Shown here: positions 10,299-19,723 of the stretch, in pieces
How positions within the stretch are numbered: position 1 is the first letter of the stretch
Layout of the letters: each line of letters starts with the position of its first letter
NCBI GenBank assembly: GCA_022495995.1
Contig: JAFEMH010002508.1
Location: 239,501-303,500, forward strand
From: Adenophora triphylla var. japonica
Taxonomy: Eukaryota; Streptophyta; Magnoliopsida; Asterales; Campanulaceae
Direction: 5' to 3'
DNA length: 64,000 bases
The notes under the pieces: model-generated
Told to the model about the DNA's origin: nothing
What the model saw: only the letters and a program-made list of their open reading frames with translations
The model's database searches: none
Program-made: the position numbers and the translations under genes

Positions 10299-10856
10299 CA
10301 AACTTGTGCTTCGGACAGAAAATACCTGCTTTTGCTCATGTTGTCATGTGATGAGTACCAAAAGTATTAGGGGCATCAGTTGCAGAAGGTAAAATAGATG
10401 CGAAAGTAGACTGATGGGATGGAGAAAGTGAAGTTGACCCAAAAGTGGTGAAGTCGAGCTAGGAAGAGGGGTAGACTGGACAGGTCCGTTCGGTCCAGTC
10501 TGGTATGCCGCGGTCCGGTCCAGAAAAGAAGTAGGCTGGCTGGCAGCTCTTTTGGGCCTCGGTGTGGCCCGATCTATTGCTGAAGGACGGGCAACTGGAG
10601 TTGGGCTGGAGACTTCAGTTGGACCAGTTGAGAAAAGAGGCCCGGATGTGGCTGTAGTAAAAGGAGAAAGTGAGCCACCTGCTGGATCTAGCAAATCAGT
10701 AGAAGAGTCCATTGATGAAGGCAGGTGGGTGGACTGATGAGGAGCTTGTACCGATGCAACCTCCTATGAATTTTCTGAGCAGTAACCTGACTTGGGAAGT
10801 GCTGTAGCAAAATTCTTGTTCACATAATAAAAATGATGCTCATCAAATAACACATG
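10299..10856 (-). pseudogene. Copia A integrase-RT linker (degenerate)
   Basis: This is a Ser/Pro/Thr-rich region, with an open frame at 10344-10712 (GPTEVSSPTPVARPSAIDRA). It matches the low-complexity linker between integrase and RT in copia polyproteins. Frames on either side do not match, indicating frameshifts. It has no catalytic role. Confidence 0.5.
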
Positions 10857-11774
10857 TCAAGAAATATAAATACGACTGGTAATTGGATTAAAACATCTGT
10901 ACCCTTTGTGCATCATATCATATCCTAGAAAAACACATGGGGTGGACTTGAGCATCAACTTGTGACTGTTATAAGGAACAAGGTTTGGAAAACAAGTACA
11001 CCCAAAAGTTTTGAGGAGCTTATAGCTAGGGGTGCGTTTCCACAATCTCTCATAGGGAGAAATATATGACAGTTGTCTCATAGGAAGGCGGTTTATAAGA
11101 AAAACTGCAGTAGAAAAAGCTTCTAGCCAAAAAGATTTAGGCACCTGAGATTGAGCGAGTAAGAACAACCCCATTTCATTAATATGGCGATGCTTTCTCT
11201 CAACAACCTCGTTTTGTTGTGGAGTATATGGGCATGAGATTCGGTGGCCAATGCCATGAGTGACCAAAAACATAGCAAACTGTTTATTAATAAATTCACC
11301 TCCCCCATCGGTCTGAATAGTTTTAATGGTGTGAACTGCAGCAATTTTTCGGCTTAATTGATTTTCGATGAGAGTTTTAAAATCAGAAAATACTGCAAAA
11401 ACATCAAATTTTTGAAATAATGGAAACATCCACACATAACGAGAGTGATCATCCACGATGGACAAATAAAATTTAAAACCAGAAACAGAAGGCTCCGGGG
11501 AGGGTCCCCAAACATCTAAATGAAGTAAATCCAAAGGTTTTGTAGAATTAAAAGACCGAAGATCAAAAGGGATATTACATGACTTGCCTAACGGGCAAAT
11601 ATGACACATCTCTCTAACATTAATTGGACCGCTAACCGGAATCCGAATTTTATTAACTAAAGTCTTGAAAATTTGAGAAGAGGGGTGACCCAAATGGGCA
11701 TGCCACGTGGAAGAAGAAGCACGTTCCCCAATTAACGCCAAGGAATTTACGCGAGAATTGGGGACGAAAGACAA
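10857..11774 (-). pseudogene. Copia A integrase
   Basis: The GAG-pre-integrase HHCC-like part (WHAHLGHPSSQIF, then CHICPLGKSCNIPF) is followed by the rve catalytic core. The core shows LDLLHLDVWGPSPEPSVSG, the second Asp region TIQTDGGGEF, and the Glu helix PYTPQQNEVVERKHRHINEM. The C-terminal GYDMMHKGYRCFNPITSRIY is typical of the copia family. It would insert cDNA into chromosomes. The ORF ends at 10857, where the linker should continue, so this copy is disrupted. Confidence 0.85.
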
Positions 11775-12379
11775 TGTGTAGAGATCCCTGCATTACTTCC
11801 AGAAAGTATGGTCCTCTTGGAATGATTGTCCTTCACACAAAACCCAAAAGCAGTTAGCTCAAAGAAAAAATTATTGTCTAAGCAAAAACAACGAATAGAG
11901 AGTAAAGATCGACTAATTTTGGGTACATGCAAAACAGTGTTCATACTGAAAGAATTTTTATTGGAAGAAAAACTAGTGTACCCAATATTAGCTATAGGAA
12001 TAGACGAACCATTAGCAACAACAAATGAATCATTACCAGAGTATGGAAAGGACTGTTGCAGGACATTCGGATCGGATGTCATGTGATTCGTCGCACCGGA
12101 GTCAAGAACAAATGAGACGGGAGCCATAGGTGATGAACCATTGTAGGATGATCCACCATCAGCAGATATCATTTGCGGGGATGGATAGTACTGCGCATTG
12201 TATGCAAAATTACCCCTCTGATAACAAGTAGTAGCATCATGTCCATTTTTCTTGCATATTTGGCAGTTCACAACATTCGGATCTTGGCTAATGAAGAGGT
12301 TATGAGGTGTGCATGGCACTGTTTGGGTAAAGGGCCGAATAGTTTGTGGGTGAGAAGTGTTTGTGGAGAGCATTTGCAT
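11747..12379 (-). pseudogene. Copia A gag zinc knuckle and protease
   Basis: A CCHC knuckle (CQICKKNGHDATTCY, near residue 35) is followed by the aspartic protease active site FVLDSGATNHMTS (near residue 90). The catalytic Asp is intact. FVVANGSSIPIANIG and TVLHVPKISRSLLSI follow and are conserved in copia proteases. The frame overlaps the next integrase ORF in another phase, so a frameshift separates them. Confidence 0.8.
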
Positions 12380-13158
12380 GGGTAAAGGAAGGAGCCCACG
12401 ACCATTATTTTTTTGCGGTTTCGGTTTTGGTGGCCACCACCCTTATTATTGTTAGGTATGAAAAAGTACCCCCCTTGCCCATTTGCCCCACTGGGCCAAA
12501 ACCCCCCATGGATGCCAGATGAGAAATTGGATGTATTTGAGGATGTGTGGGTTGGTTTGTCTGGTGCTTTGGAGGCAGCAAGTGCACTCACAGTAGGTTG
12601 AGGTTTATTGGAAAACTTTTTCTGTAGGGCCTCTTCTTGAAGGAGGAGATCCTTTAGATCCTCAATAGTGGTGTCCCCTTTGGATTTTGGGTGGTAATAA
12701 AATCCTTGTAGGTATGTCCTATCTAGATTCTCTTCTTCACAATCAGAACTTTCGAATTCTGAAGCAGTTTCTGTTTGTCCTGATGTAGGTGGTGATGTGC
12801 TCACACCAGTACCTGCATCGTCTTTCTGCAGCCCAGTTTGCTGCATCTGTTCAGTTTGATTATGAGAATCCTGCATTGTTTCTATGCAACCAGAGAGATC
12901 AACTTCAAGAGTTTTTAGATTTAAGTCAGCAGTATCATCAAAGGTAACATTAATTGATTTCATCACAGTTTTAGTTCTAAGGTTGTAAACCCTATAGGCA
13001 CGACTATTTATGGAATATCCAAGAAAATTATCCTTGTCACTTTTAGAATCAAATTTAGATAGATAGTCTCTATCATTTAGAACATAGCATATGCATCCAA
13101 AAACATGAAAGTATTTAAGAGTAGGTTTTTTACCAAGGAGGATTTCATAGGGAGTCAT
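12268..13158 (-). pseudogene. Chimeric ORF: copia B integrase C-terminus fused to copia A gag
   Basis: This 296-residue open frame begins with the integrase tail of copia B (MTPYEILLGKKPTLKYFHVF, then FDSKSDKDNFLGYSINSRAY). It changes at about residue 155-160 into the gag C-terminal region of copia A (TTIEDLKDLLLQEEALQKKF, then GGFWPSGANGQGGYFF). The join, near 12680-12700, keeps the frame. It marks the recombination point of the two elements. No function is expected. Confidence 0.75.
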
Positions 13159-13221
13159 GGTTGATCCAACTCTTAAGTAAACTTTATTTCCTATGTGACA
13201 AGCAGTATTAAGTGCCTCAGC

Positions 13222-14177
13222 CTAAAATCTTTTAGAGATGTTTTTAGAACTAAGCGTGATACGAGCCATCTCTTGCAAAGTACGATTTTTTCTTTCAGCA
13301 ACCCCATTCTGTTGAGGGGTTTTTGGGGATGAAAAATCAAGGGTTATTCCTTTGGAGTCACAAAATTTTGAGAACAAGGTGTTCTCATATTCAGTTCCAT
13401 GATCGGACCTAATTTTAATAACTTTCTTACCATACAAATTTTTTACCTTTTCATACCAAACTTTAAATACTTCAAGTGCTTCAGATTTTTCTTTTAAATA
13501 TAGCACCCAGGTATATCTAGAGAAATCATCTACATAGACAAAAGAGTACTTCTTTTTACATAAGCTCTCAACCTCAATAGGTCCCATAAGGTCGGTATGG
13601 ATTAATTCCAAAATTTCAAAGGTGGAACTTTTGTCGACCTTTGGAAGAGAGGCTTTGGTTTGCTTGCCCTTTTGACAAGGACCACATACACTTGTTTGTT
13701 TGAAATCAAGTTTGGGCAAGTGTTTAACAGCGTCAAATCTAACTAATTCTTCCATTTTCCTATAACTGGCATGTCCTAACTTTTGATGCCAAATTTCAAG
13801 TTTATTTGTTTTGGAGCTAAGGCAGGACAAATTGTCACCAAATTTGTAACAATTATCTTGAGACCTTACTCCGGTGAACAGGCATTGATTAGTGTTATCA
13901 AACACTTTGCATTCATGTTTGTCAAAATTGACATGTAAATTGTCATCACACAGTTGGCTAATACTAATAAGATTAGCTTTCAAACCTTCTACATGATAGA
14001 CATTTTTCAATTTAGGCATGTTATTTACACGTAAGGTACCTTTACCTAAAATCTGACCTTGGGCTCCGCCCCCATAATTCACATTTCCACCTTTGACAGT
14101 GGTGTAATCTGTTAGAAATTCTGCATTACCTGTCATGTGCCTTGAGCACCCGCTATTAAAATACCATGAGCTGGCAA
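13222..14177 (-). pseudogene. Copia B protease and integrase
   Basis: The protease block lies at about 14125-14170. The family's catalytic Asp is replaced by Asn (WYFNSGCSRHMTG, codon at 14155-14157), so the protease is inactive as read. The frame continues from residue MTGNAEF (14136) through the pre-integrase region (WHQKLGHASYRKMEEL, CGPCQKGKQ) into the rve core. The core shows LELIHTDLMGPIEVES, YVDDFSRYTWVLYLKEKSEA, IRSDHGTEYENTLF and TPQQNGVAERKNRT. The ORF stops at 13222, and the C-terminal part restarts at 13158 after a frameshift. Confidence 0.85.
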
Positions 14178-14830
14178 TGCTGCTCTAGAGAGGTAAAAAC
14201 TACCTTGCATTCCTCATTCTTCTTTTCAATCCACAAGAACTGACCTGATTTCTGGCGATGTGAGTGGTTATGTGAGTGCATCCTGCCACTCATCTGAGGA
14301 GCATCTTTTCCCAGATCGTGAATCCTTTTATAACAAAAAGGTCTTATGTGTCCTGGTAAGAAGCAGTAATGGCACACAAATCTTTTTCTCTTGGGTATTG
14401 ATTTCGAGTTGTGAAAAGTCTTAGGTTTTGAGGAACTCTCTCCGTCTTTTGAAAAATTTGATTCAAAGCCAAGACCAGTTTTTGAAAAATGACCCACATT
14501 AAAAACCTCATCAAGAGTTGCCTTTCCAGTATTTATTTTTTCAAAAGTTTTATTGGCCTCTGTGAGTTCCATTTTGGTCTTCTCAAGTTCAATGTCACGT
14601 TTAGTGAGCATGACCTCAAGTTTAGCTATTGAATCTTTTTGGTTGTCATTTTCAGTGGTGACATCTTTAAGTTCACCTTTCAACATTGAAAGTTCAGTAG
14701 AGAGTTTTTCAGTTACCTTTTCAAAAACAGCAATTTTTTCTACACGTTTTTTCCAATCGACATATAGTTCAGCATAAGCATTAAGAAGTTCTTGATAACT
14801 TCCATCATCCTCTTCTTCATTCTCAGTTTT
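14156..14830 (-). pseudogene. Copia B gag coiled coil and second zinc knuckle
   Basis: The ORF at 14156-14686 begins inside a long heptad repeat (AKLEVMLTKRDIELEKTKME). It then has a CCHC-like finger (CHYCFLPGHIRPFCYK, about residues 107-122) and a basic His-rich tail. Such an extra coiled coil plus a second knuckle is typical of SIRE-like gag. It would self-associate and bind RNA. The upstream frame is broken near 14850. Confidence 0.7.
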
Positions 14831-15358
14831 CTTGTTCAGTGAGGAGTTATAACAGTTTTATCACAGAGTCAGAAGATGTGATGGTAGATGTGACAAGATC
14901 TGAAGCTACATCAGATTGATGTTCATGACTTGGAGGCGAGATTTCCATGATTGCTAAATTTAGCGATTCATCTTCGTACTCATTGTCACTAAGGGTCTCA
15001 CATAAGCTAATCCCCTTTTTCTTCAGGGTGTTGGCACATTCATTAGCATAATGTCCAAATCCTTTGCAGGCTCTACATTGAACAGTTTCAGATCTATTTT
15101 TAGAAAAACTAGTAGGTTTCTTGAAACCACTCTCAGTATCCTCTTTTGGTTTATCAAAAGTGGTGGTTTTTTAGAAGGAAATTTGTTGTCCCTTTTATTT
15201 TTAAGAAAATATGTAAATTTTTTAGTTAAAAGGGCAACATCTTCAGTTTTCAAATTTGAAGTATCAATTTCATTTGAAATTTCTTCAATCTCTTTTGGTA
15301 CTGTGGATACTTTAGAGAGAGCAGCAGCAAGAGCAACACTTTCATCTTTATGTTGTTG
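14831..15358 (-). pseudogene. Copia B gag middle with first zinc knuckle
   Basis: The minus strand, in two phases, reads KTEDVALLTKKFTYFLKN (15023-15253 ORF) and then, after a frameshift near 15170, CRACKGFGHYANEC, a CCHC knuckle at about 15035-15080. An acidic stretch (LSDNEYEDESLNLA) follows. This is the nucleocapsid-like section between the gag core and the coiled coil. Confidence 0.7.
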
Positions 15359-16084
15359 CTAAATGGAAGTGTTCATTTCAAACATGGTTAGTTTACCCAC
15401 AAGAGTATCTAAAGCCATGGTTGCAGTGTCATTTGCTTCTTCAATAGCAGCAATTTTAATATTAAATTTATCAGTGACAGTTCTTAACATTTTGCATACT
15501 AATCTAGCATTTGATATAGGCTCACCTAGGGAGAGGCATTCATTTGAGATTTCTCTCATTTTAGCAGAATAGCTTTTTATGTCCTTTGTCTCATTCATCC
15601 TCAAGTTTTCAAACTTGGTCTTGAGAATTCTCAACCTAGTGGCTTTAACAATATCATCACCCTCACAGTGAGCTTGCAAAATATCCCAGGCAGTCTTTGC
15701 TATATTTTGATTTATTACAAGTCTAAACATGTGTTCATCCACATGACTTGAAATAGCACCAAGGGCCTTGGAATTGTAATTAGCAAGGGTGACTTCATCA
15801 GTGGTCCAATCTTCCTCAGGCTTAAGTTTGTAAACTTTTTCGAAGGTTTCACCCTCTTTTTTACTCTTACTTTCAACCTTAGGAGGGGACCATGGAATAA
15901 TAATACTAAGCCATGCTCGTTCATCAATTGCTTTGATGAAGAGACGCATCTTAGCTTTCCAGATGGCATAGTCAGATCCATCTAAAACCGGGGGACGGTA
16001 TTGATTCAAGTGTAAGTGACCTTCCATAATGACCACTCTTTCTCTGATCTCACTCAGTGAAGTCGAGTGTGGCTCTGATACCAA
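15359..16084 (-). CDS. Copia B gag N-terminal domain (UBN2 type)
   Basis: The open frame holds a UBN2/Retrotran_gag_2 domain: YRPPVLDGSDYAIWKAKM, then KALGAISSHVDEHMFRLV, AKTAWDILQAHCEGDD and LKTKFENLRMNETKDIKSYS. The frame is open through the PBS, but the first likely start is the methionine of MEGHLHLNQYR (about 16027). The protein would form the capsid of virus-like particles. It ends at a stop at 15359 (normal gag would read on), so it is a truncated product of a decaying element. Confidence 0.8.
   Translation of the reverse strand: MVSEPHSTSLSEIRERVVIMEGHLHLNQYRPPVLDGSDYAIWKAKMRLFIKAIDERAWLSIIIPWSPPKVESKSKKEGETFEKVYKLKPEEDWTTDEVTLANYNSKALGAISSHVDEHMFRLVINQNIAKTAWDILQAHCEGDDIVKATRLRILKTKFENLRMNETKDIKSYSAKMREISNECLSLGEPISNARLVCKMLRTVTDKFNIKIAAIEEANDTATMALDTLVGKLTMFEMNTSI
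16073..16084 (-). other. Primer-binding site of copia B
   Basis: The minus strand reads TGGTATCAGAGC, the full 12-base initiator-tRNA-Met primer site. It lies two bases from the LTR edge at 16087. Confidence 0.9.
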
Positions 16085-16355
16085 TTGAAAGAAATGGAGC
16101 GGCTAGGAATGTCACAGGAACATAACAACGACTGATGTGAGTCCTGATGATATTGCACCAGCACTAACACAACAGTGAACAGCAGCGAAAATAATAAACT
16201 AGAAAAGAAATAAGCAAAGTATTTAACACTTATCTACAGTAATTTGCTGTAGACAATAAAACTTCTCTTATTAAATAACTTAAGAACCGTTTACAGAAAT
16301 AATCCCAAGAGAAGACAAAAATCACCAAAGAAACTCTCACTAAAACAAACTCTAA

Positions 16356-17283
16356 GGGGGCGTTTGGTTCATAGGAAAGTGGGGGAAAGGAATGGAAAAT
16401 TCCCTCTTTTCCATTCCATTCTCATGTTTGGTTCAATCATTTCAAAAAAAAAAAAATTCCATTGGAATGCATAATTCCTTCAAATAAAGGAATTCAACTT
16501 TCCATCATAAAATTGATGAAATCTTCAATTCCTTTGGCAATGGAAAAATTTTTTTGACCAAAATACCCCCAAACCCTACCCACCCCTACCCCCTACCCAG
16601 CCCCTACCCAGCCCCACCCAGCCCCTACTCCCCTACGCCCCACCCCCAACCCTACCCCCCACCCCCCAACGAAAAATTTTTTTTTTTTTTTTTTTTGCCT
16701 ACCCCTCACCCCCCCACCCCCACAATTTTTTTTTTTTATTTTTTTTTCTGCCTACCCTCCCCCTCCCCCTCCCCCCCCCTACCCCCACCGCCCCCACGAA
16801 ATTTTTTTTTATTTTTTTTTTACGCCTACCCTCCCCCACCCCCACGCCTCCCGCCCCACGAATTATTTTTTACGCCTACCCTCCCCTGCCCTCCCCTACC
16901 CTACCCCCCACCCCCCCCACAAATTTTTTTTTTTTTTCCGCCTACCCTCCCCCCCACCCACCCCTCTACCCCCACCCACCCCCCCCACGAAATTTTTTTA
17001 ACTCATTTTGCATACCCCCTACCTACCCCCTCCCCCCCGCCCCCTCCCAAAAGAAAAATTAAATGTTAAATTGGTCATTTTATATGCTTTCATTCAATTC
17101 CTATAATTTGTATTTTCAAACCAAACATGATTTGCCAATGAATTGAATGACAATTTCATTCCATTTCGTGCCAACCAAACGGAGGGGGTTGACCAGTTTT
17201 TTTTCCATTCCAATTCCTTAAGGAATTCAATTCCATTGACAATTCCATTCCTTCACTTTTTTTCCACCGAACCAAACGCCACC
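16356..17283. mobile_element. PIF/Harbinger (Tourist-like) MITE with internal C-rich minisatellite
   Basis: The terminal inverted repeats are GGGGGCGTTTGGTTC on the left and, reverse-complemented from the right, GGTGGCGTTTGGTTC. A 3-bp TAA target duplication is at 16353-16355 and 17284-17286. Next to the termini are mutually complementary GGAATGGAA-rich arms. There is no transposase. The middle (about 16560-17050) is a degenerate tandem repeat alternating runs of T with CCTACCC-rich tracts. Confidence 0.75.
16560..17050. repeat. C-rich/T-rich degenerate minisatellite
   Basis: There are seven or so irregular units of roughly 55-75 bp. Each consists of CCTACCCTCCCCC-like sequence ending ACGAAA followed by a run of 8-20 T. 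Extreme strand asymmetry (C and T on +) is visible over almost 500 bp. It lies wholly inside the MITE. Confidence 0.75.
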
Positions 17284-17676
17284 TAAGAAGACTATTTTTC
17301 TTCAGTACTTCAAGTCTATATAATCGTGCCTAATGAACAACCTTGAGTCTTGTATTTATAGCCAAGGAGTTCACGGTATATAGGTAATGATGAGCTTGAT
17401 GAATATCCACCATCTCCTTAATCTTCTTATCTCTTCAAGCCTTCCTTATCCTTGTGTAAGATTCCTACATAAATAACCAAAATCACAACTAAACACTGCA
17501 TAATTTCGGTTAGTAGGTTAGTAATATTAAACATAATATACATAATATTTACTTAAATTAAATACATAAGAAAGTAATAAAACCAAATTAAAACCAAATT
17601 AAGCCAACCTTTTGACTTGGACATGTGTGTGATGTCCACACACTTTCATAGTTCGAGCGTGATTGCGTGAACAATG

Positions 17677-17681
17677 CCCCT
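17677..17681. repeat. Target-site duplication CCCCT (left)
   Basis: CCCCT directly precedes the LTR at 17682. The same five bases follow the other LTR at 20232-20236, so the element between them is a complete insertion. Confidence 0.9.
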
Positions 17682-18468
17682 TGACGCAGCACGGAAGCAC
17701 GATAAATTTTGTGATTAGCGCACTAATCACAAGAACCCTTCAAGCGAAGGATCCTCAAACACAATACTGGAATCCACCAGCAGAAATCTGGAATCCACCA
17801 GAAAATAAAGAGAAAACTCTTTTAAATTAATAATATCAAAAGCTAAGTTTAACAATGCCCTAAAGATGTTTAAATACTATCTCTAAATCCTAAAACAAAC
17901 CCTAAAACGAAATATTAAAAAAAAAACCTAAAATATCCCTAATTAAATACTCCCTCCGTCCCGGACCTTGGTGTCTAGTTTGACTTTTCACGTAAATTAA
18001 GGAGAGAGTATTATATTGAAAGTGTTGTGAGTGTGAAAATAAAATAGGAGAGAGAATGAGTGGAGGGAATAGTAAATTATAATGGTGTTGTGAGTATTAA
18101 AATAATGTAGGAGAGAGAATGAGTGGAGGAAATAGTAAAGATTTCTTTCCATTTTAGGAAATGTGCACGTAGGTTTGAGACGCCCAAAATGGAAAATGTG
18201 CACGTAGGTATGGGACGGAGGGAGTATTCAAAAGACAGTAAAATAATAAAGCAACGCAAAGTCATCAACCTAGTCCCGTCTTTGAGGCGCCCGCCTGGGG
18301 GACTCCATGCGCCCGCCTCGAGCTCCGCAAGTTTGGCCATGTTTCGTTCACCTTGAGGCGCCCGCACGGAAGGGATTGAGGCGTCCGCCTCACAGCCAGT
18401 AAGTTCCTCCTCTGTTGAATCCATCCCCAATTCCTCTGTTGAATCCATCCCCAATTCCTCCTACATCA
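17682..18468 (-). repeat. 3' LTR of TR-GAG-like element 2 (with MITE)
   Basis: Without the MITE it is about 510 bp and matches 19724-20231 closely. It carries several GAGGCGCCCGCCT-type motifs (about 18285-18395), as does the other LTR. Confidence 0.9.
17950..18224. mobile_element. Stowaway-like MITE
   Basis: The 13-bp perfect terminal inverted repeats are CTCCCTCCGTCCC...GGGACGGAGGGAG, flanked by the TA duplication (17948-17949 and 18225-18226). The sister LTR at about 19980-19992 reads AATTAAATATTCAAAAGAC with a single TA, the exact empty site. Internally a segment with GGAGAGAGAATGAGTGGAGG is duplicated (about 18046-18075 and 18110-18137), and GTGCACGTAGGT also occurs twice. It has no coding capacity and would rely on a mariner transposase. 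Confidence 0.95.
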
Positions 18469-18469
18469 G

Positions 18470-19264
18470 TCAACCACTCTTCATAAAAGAACTCGACCCC
18501 GAGTTCATATCCGATATTTGGCAAGATCCGCCCCAAAAGAACAAATACTTTGAATAAACCAATGTTCTCCTCGTCCTCGGAAAGAAGAAGAATTCTCTTC
18601 CGTCCCAACGAAACAAATACTTGGAATAAATTTGTTCCTTGAGCTCGTACCAATGTAAATTTTGTTCTTCCAAAAATAAAATTATGCTAGCAATGTCAAC
18701 ACTCATCCGGTGATCGTCCGTCCCATCTTTCCCAGGGTCAACAATAACTACAAAATTAACGTCCCTCATGGACTCTTCCATAAACTCCCAATTATTCCTT
18801 TCTTTCTCCTTCCCATGATCAAGAATAAAAATATCATCGAATTTAAATTCTTCTGACCAATCAATTACATCCACGACCTGCTCAAAAATCGATGGTGTAG
18901 ACCCAGTAATCTCACCCACATCTTTATTCATGGGCTCAATTAGGGCATGATCATGGACCATAATATTTGTAGGAACCATGATACTTGTGGGAACAACTTC
19001 ACATACAGAAGGATCTCGTATTACGCACATAAATACTGCCCCTTCCTCCACCTTCTCTTGATTCGGCCAAGGGAAGCTGCGGGAAAGACGGATTTGTCGA
19101 CTTCGGAACTTCTTGAACATCAATTTTGTTGATTCTGCAACAAGACCTCGAATGTCCCCCGACGTTCTCCTTGACACGTTCATGGACTGCAGATCTACGC
19201 GCTTTCGGTTTCGAATCTTGGCGGTGTAGTGATCGGCTTTGTCGGCATAATATTTGGCTTCCAT
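18470..19264 (-). CDS. Gag-like ORF 2 of TR-GAG-like element 2
   Basis: This 264-residue frame has a basic N-terminal third (RNRKRVDLQSMNVSRRT) and an acidic second half containing VVDVIDWSEEFKFDDIFI. That motif resembles VIDWSKPPIFDDD in the first gag-only element. The C-terminus reads SKYLFRWDGREFFF and then a repeat-like YSKYLFFWGG. The last codons overlap the LTR edge, and a second frame (18390-18653) reads an alternative YEEWLTDVGG end, so a frameshift near the 3' end is likely. No enzyme motif is seen. Confidence 0.5.
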   Translation of the reverse strand: MEAKYYADKADHYTAKIRNRKRVDLQSMNVSRRTSGDIRGLVAESTKLMFKKFRSRQIRLSRSFPWPNQEKVEEGAVFMCVIRDPSVCEVVPTSIMVPTNIMVHDHALIEPMNKDVGEITGSTPSIFEQVVDVIDWSEEFKFDDIFILDHGKEKERNNWEFMEESMRDVNFVVIVDPGKDGTDDHRMSVDIASIILFLEEQNLHWYELKEQIYSKYLFRWDGREFFFFPRTRRTLVYSKYLFFWGGSCQISDMNSGSSSFMKSG

Positions 19265-19338
19265 CCTATGTCGTTGCCTAGCACTCGCTCCCTTGATGCT
19301 CGATTCGGATCTACGATTGATTTATATTTACGCACAAG

Positions 19339-19680
19339 TCAATCATGCTTGTCAAAGCCGTCGAGTTCTTCGTCCTCTAACTCTAGAAAATATTGTTCCT
19401 TTTGTCGAGCACGATCAAGCTTATAATTAATTTTAACAAGAAGAGCATGGGTGTCAGCAGTGTTACCTCCATTAATTGCCATCTTCTTCGTTAGATCAAT
19501 CTGTGTGTGACGACGAACCGGTTCAACCTCCCTGTCTCCCTCGCCCCTACGATTTTTTTTAGCACGAGCGTTGTGACCTTGTTGGGCAGCCACCAACGCT
19601 GCAACCTTTGTTTCCAACGCGGCAATAGCGGTGGTTACGCCATTCGCATCTGCCTTTGTTGCTTGGTACCCCATAACCAA
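19339..19680 (-). CDS. Gag-like ORF 1 of TR-GAG-like element 2
   Basis: This 113-residue ORF begins 29 bases after the PBS. The N-terminus (MVMGYQATKADANGVTTAIA) leads into a short Ala-rich helix (LETKVAALVAAQQGH) and a basic patch (RAKKNRRGEGDREVEPVRR). It has an acidic end (FLELEDEELDGFDK). It is probably the first part of one gag-like protein whose remainder is the ORF at 18470-19264, separated by about 75 bases and a frame change. No known domain can be named. Confidence 0.5.
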   Translation of the reverse strand: MVMGYQATKADANGVTTAIAALETKVAALVAAQQGHNARAKKNRRGEGDREVEPVRRHTQIDLTKKMAINGGNTADTHALLVKINYKLDRARQKEQYFLELEDEELDGFDKHD

Positions 19681-19709
19681 TCAGTGATGAAAAGACAGGG
19701 TAAAACCTG

Positions 19710-19721
19710 GCTCTGATACCA
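19710..19721 (-). other. Primer-binding site of TR-GAG-like element 2
   Basis: The minus strand reads TGGTATCAGAGC, a 12/12 match to the initiator-tRNA-Met primer site. It lies two bases inside the LTR edge at 19724. Confidence 0.9.
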
Positions 19722-19723
19722 AC

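Larger units (their letters stand above)
9273..12690 (-). mobile_element. Copia A: Ty1/copia element truncated at both ends
   Basis: The minus strand carries gag C-terminus, protease, integrase and RT in the order gag-PR-IN-RT, which defines Ty1/copia. The RNase H end is replaced by the gypsy LTR at 9272. The gag N-terminus is replaced at about 12690 by the integrase C-terminus of copia B. No LTR of this element is in the window. Confidence 0.85.
16087..17681 (-). repeat. Copia B 5' LTR (part, split by nested elements)
   Basis: This non-coding sequence lies between the PBS and the TR-GAG-like insertion. It contains the Harbinger-type MITE (16356-17283). A minus-strand TATA box CTATAAATAC at about 17353-17362 is the probable promoter for the element's RNA. 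No second LTR is in the window to confirm the limits. Confidence 0.6.

Noticed and set aside
16554..17069. Open frame for a proline-rich, apparently extensin-like protein of 171 residues
   Set aside because: It is an artefact of the CCTACCC/T-run minisatellite inside a MITE. It has no signal peptide, and the sequence is low-complexity in all frames.
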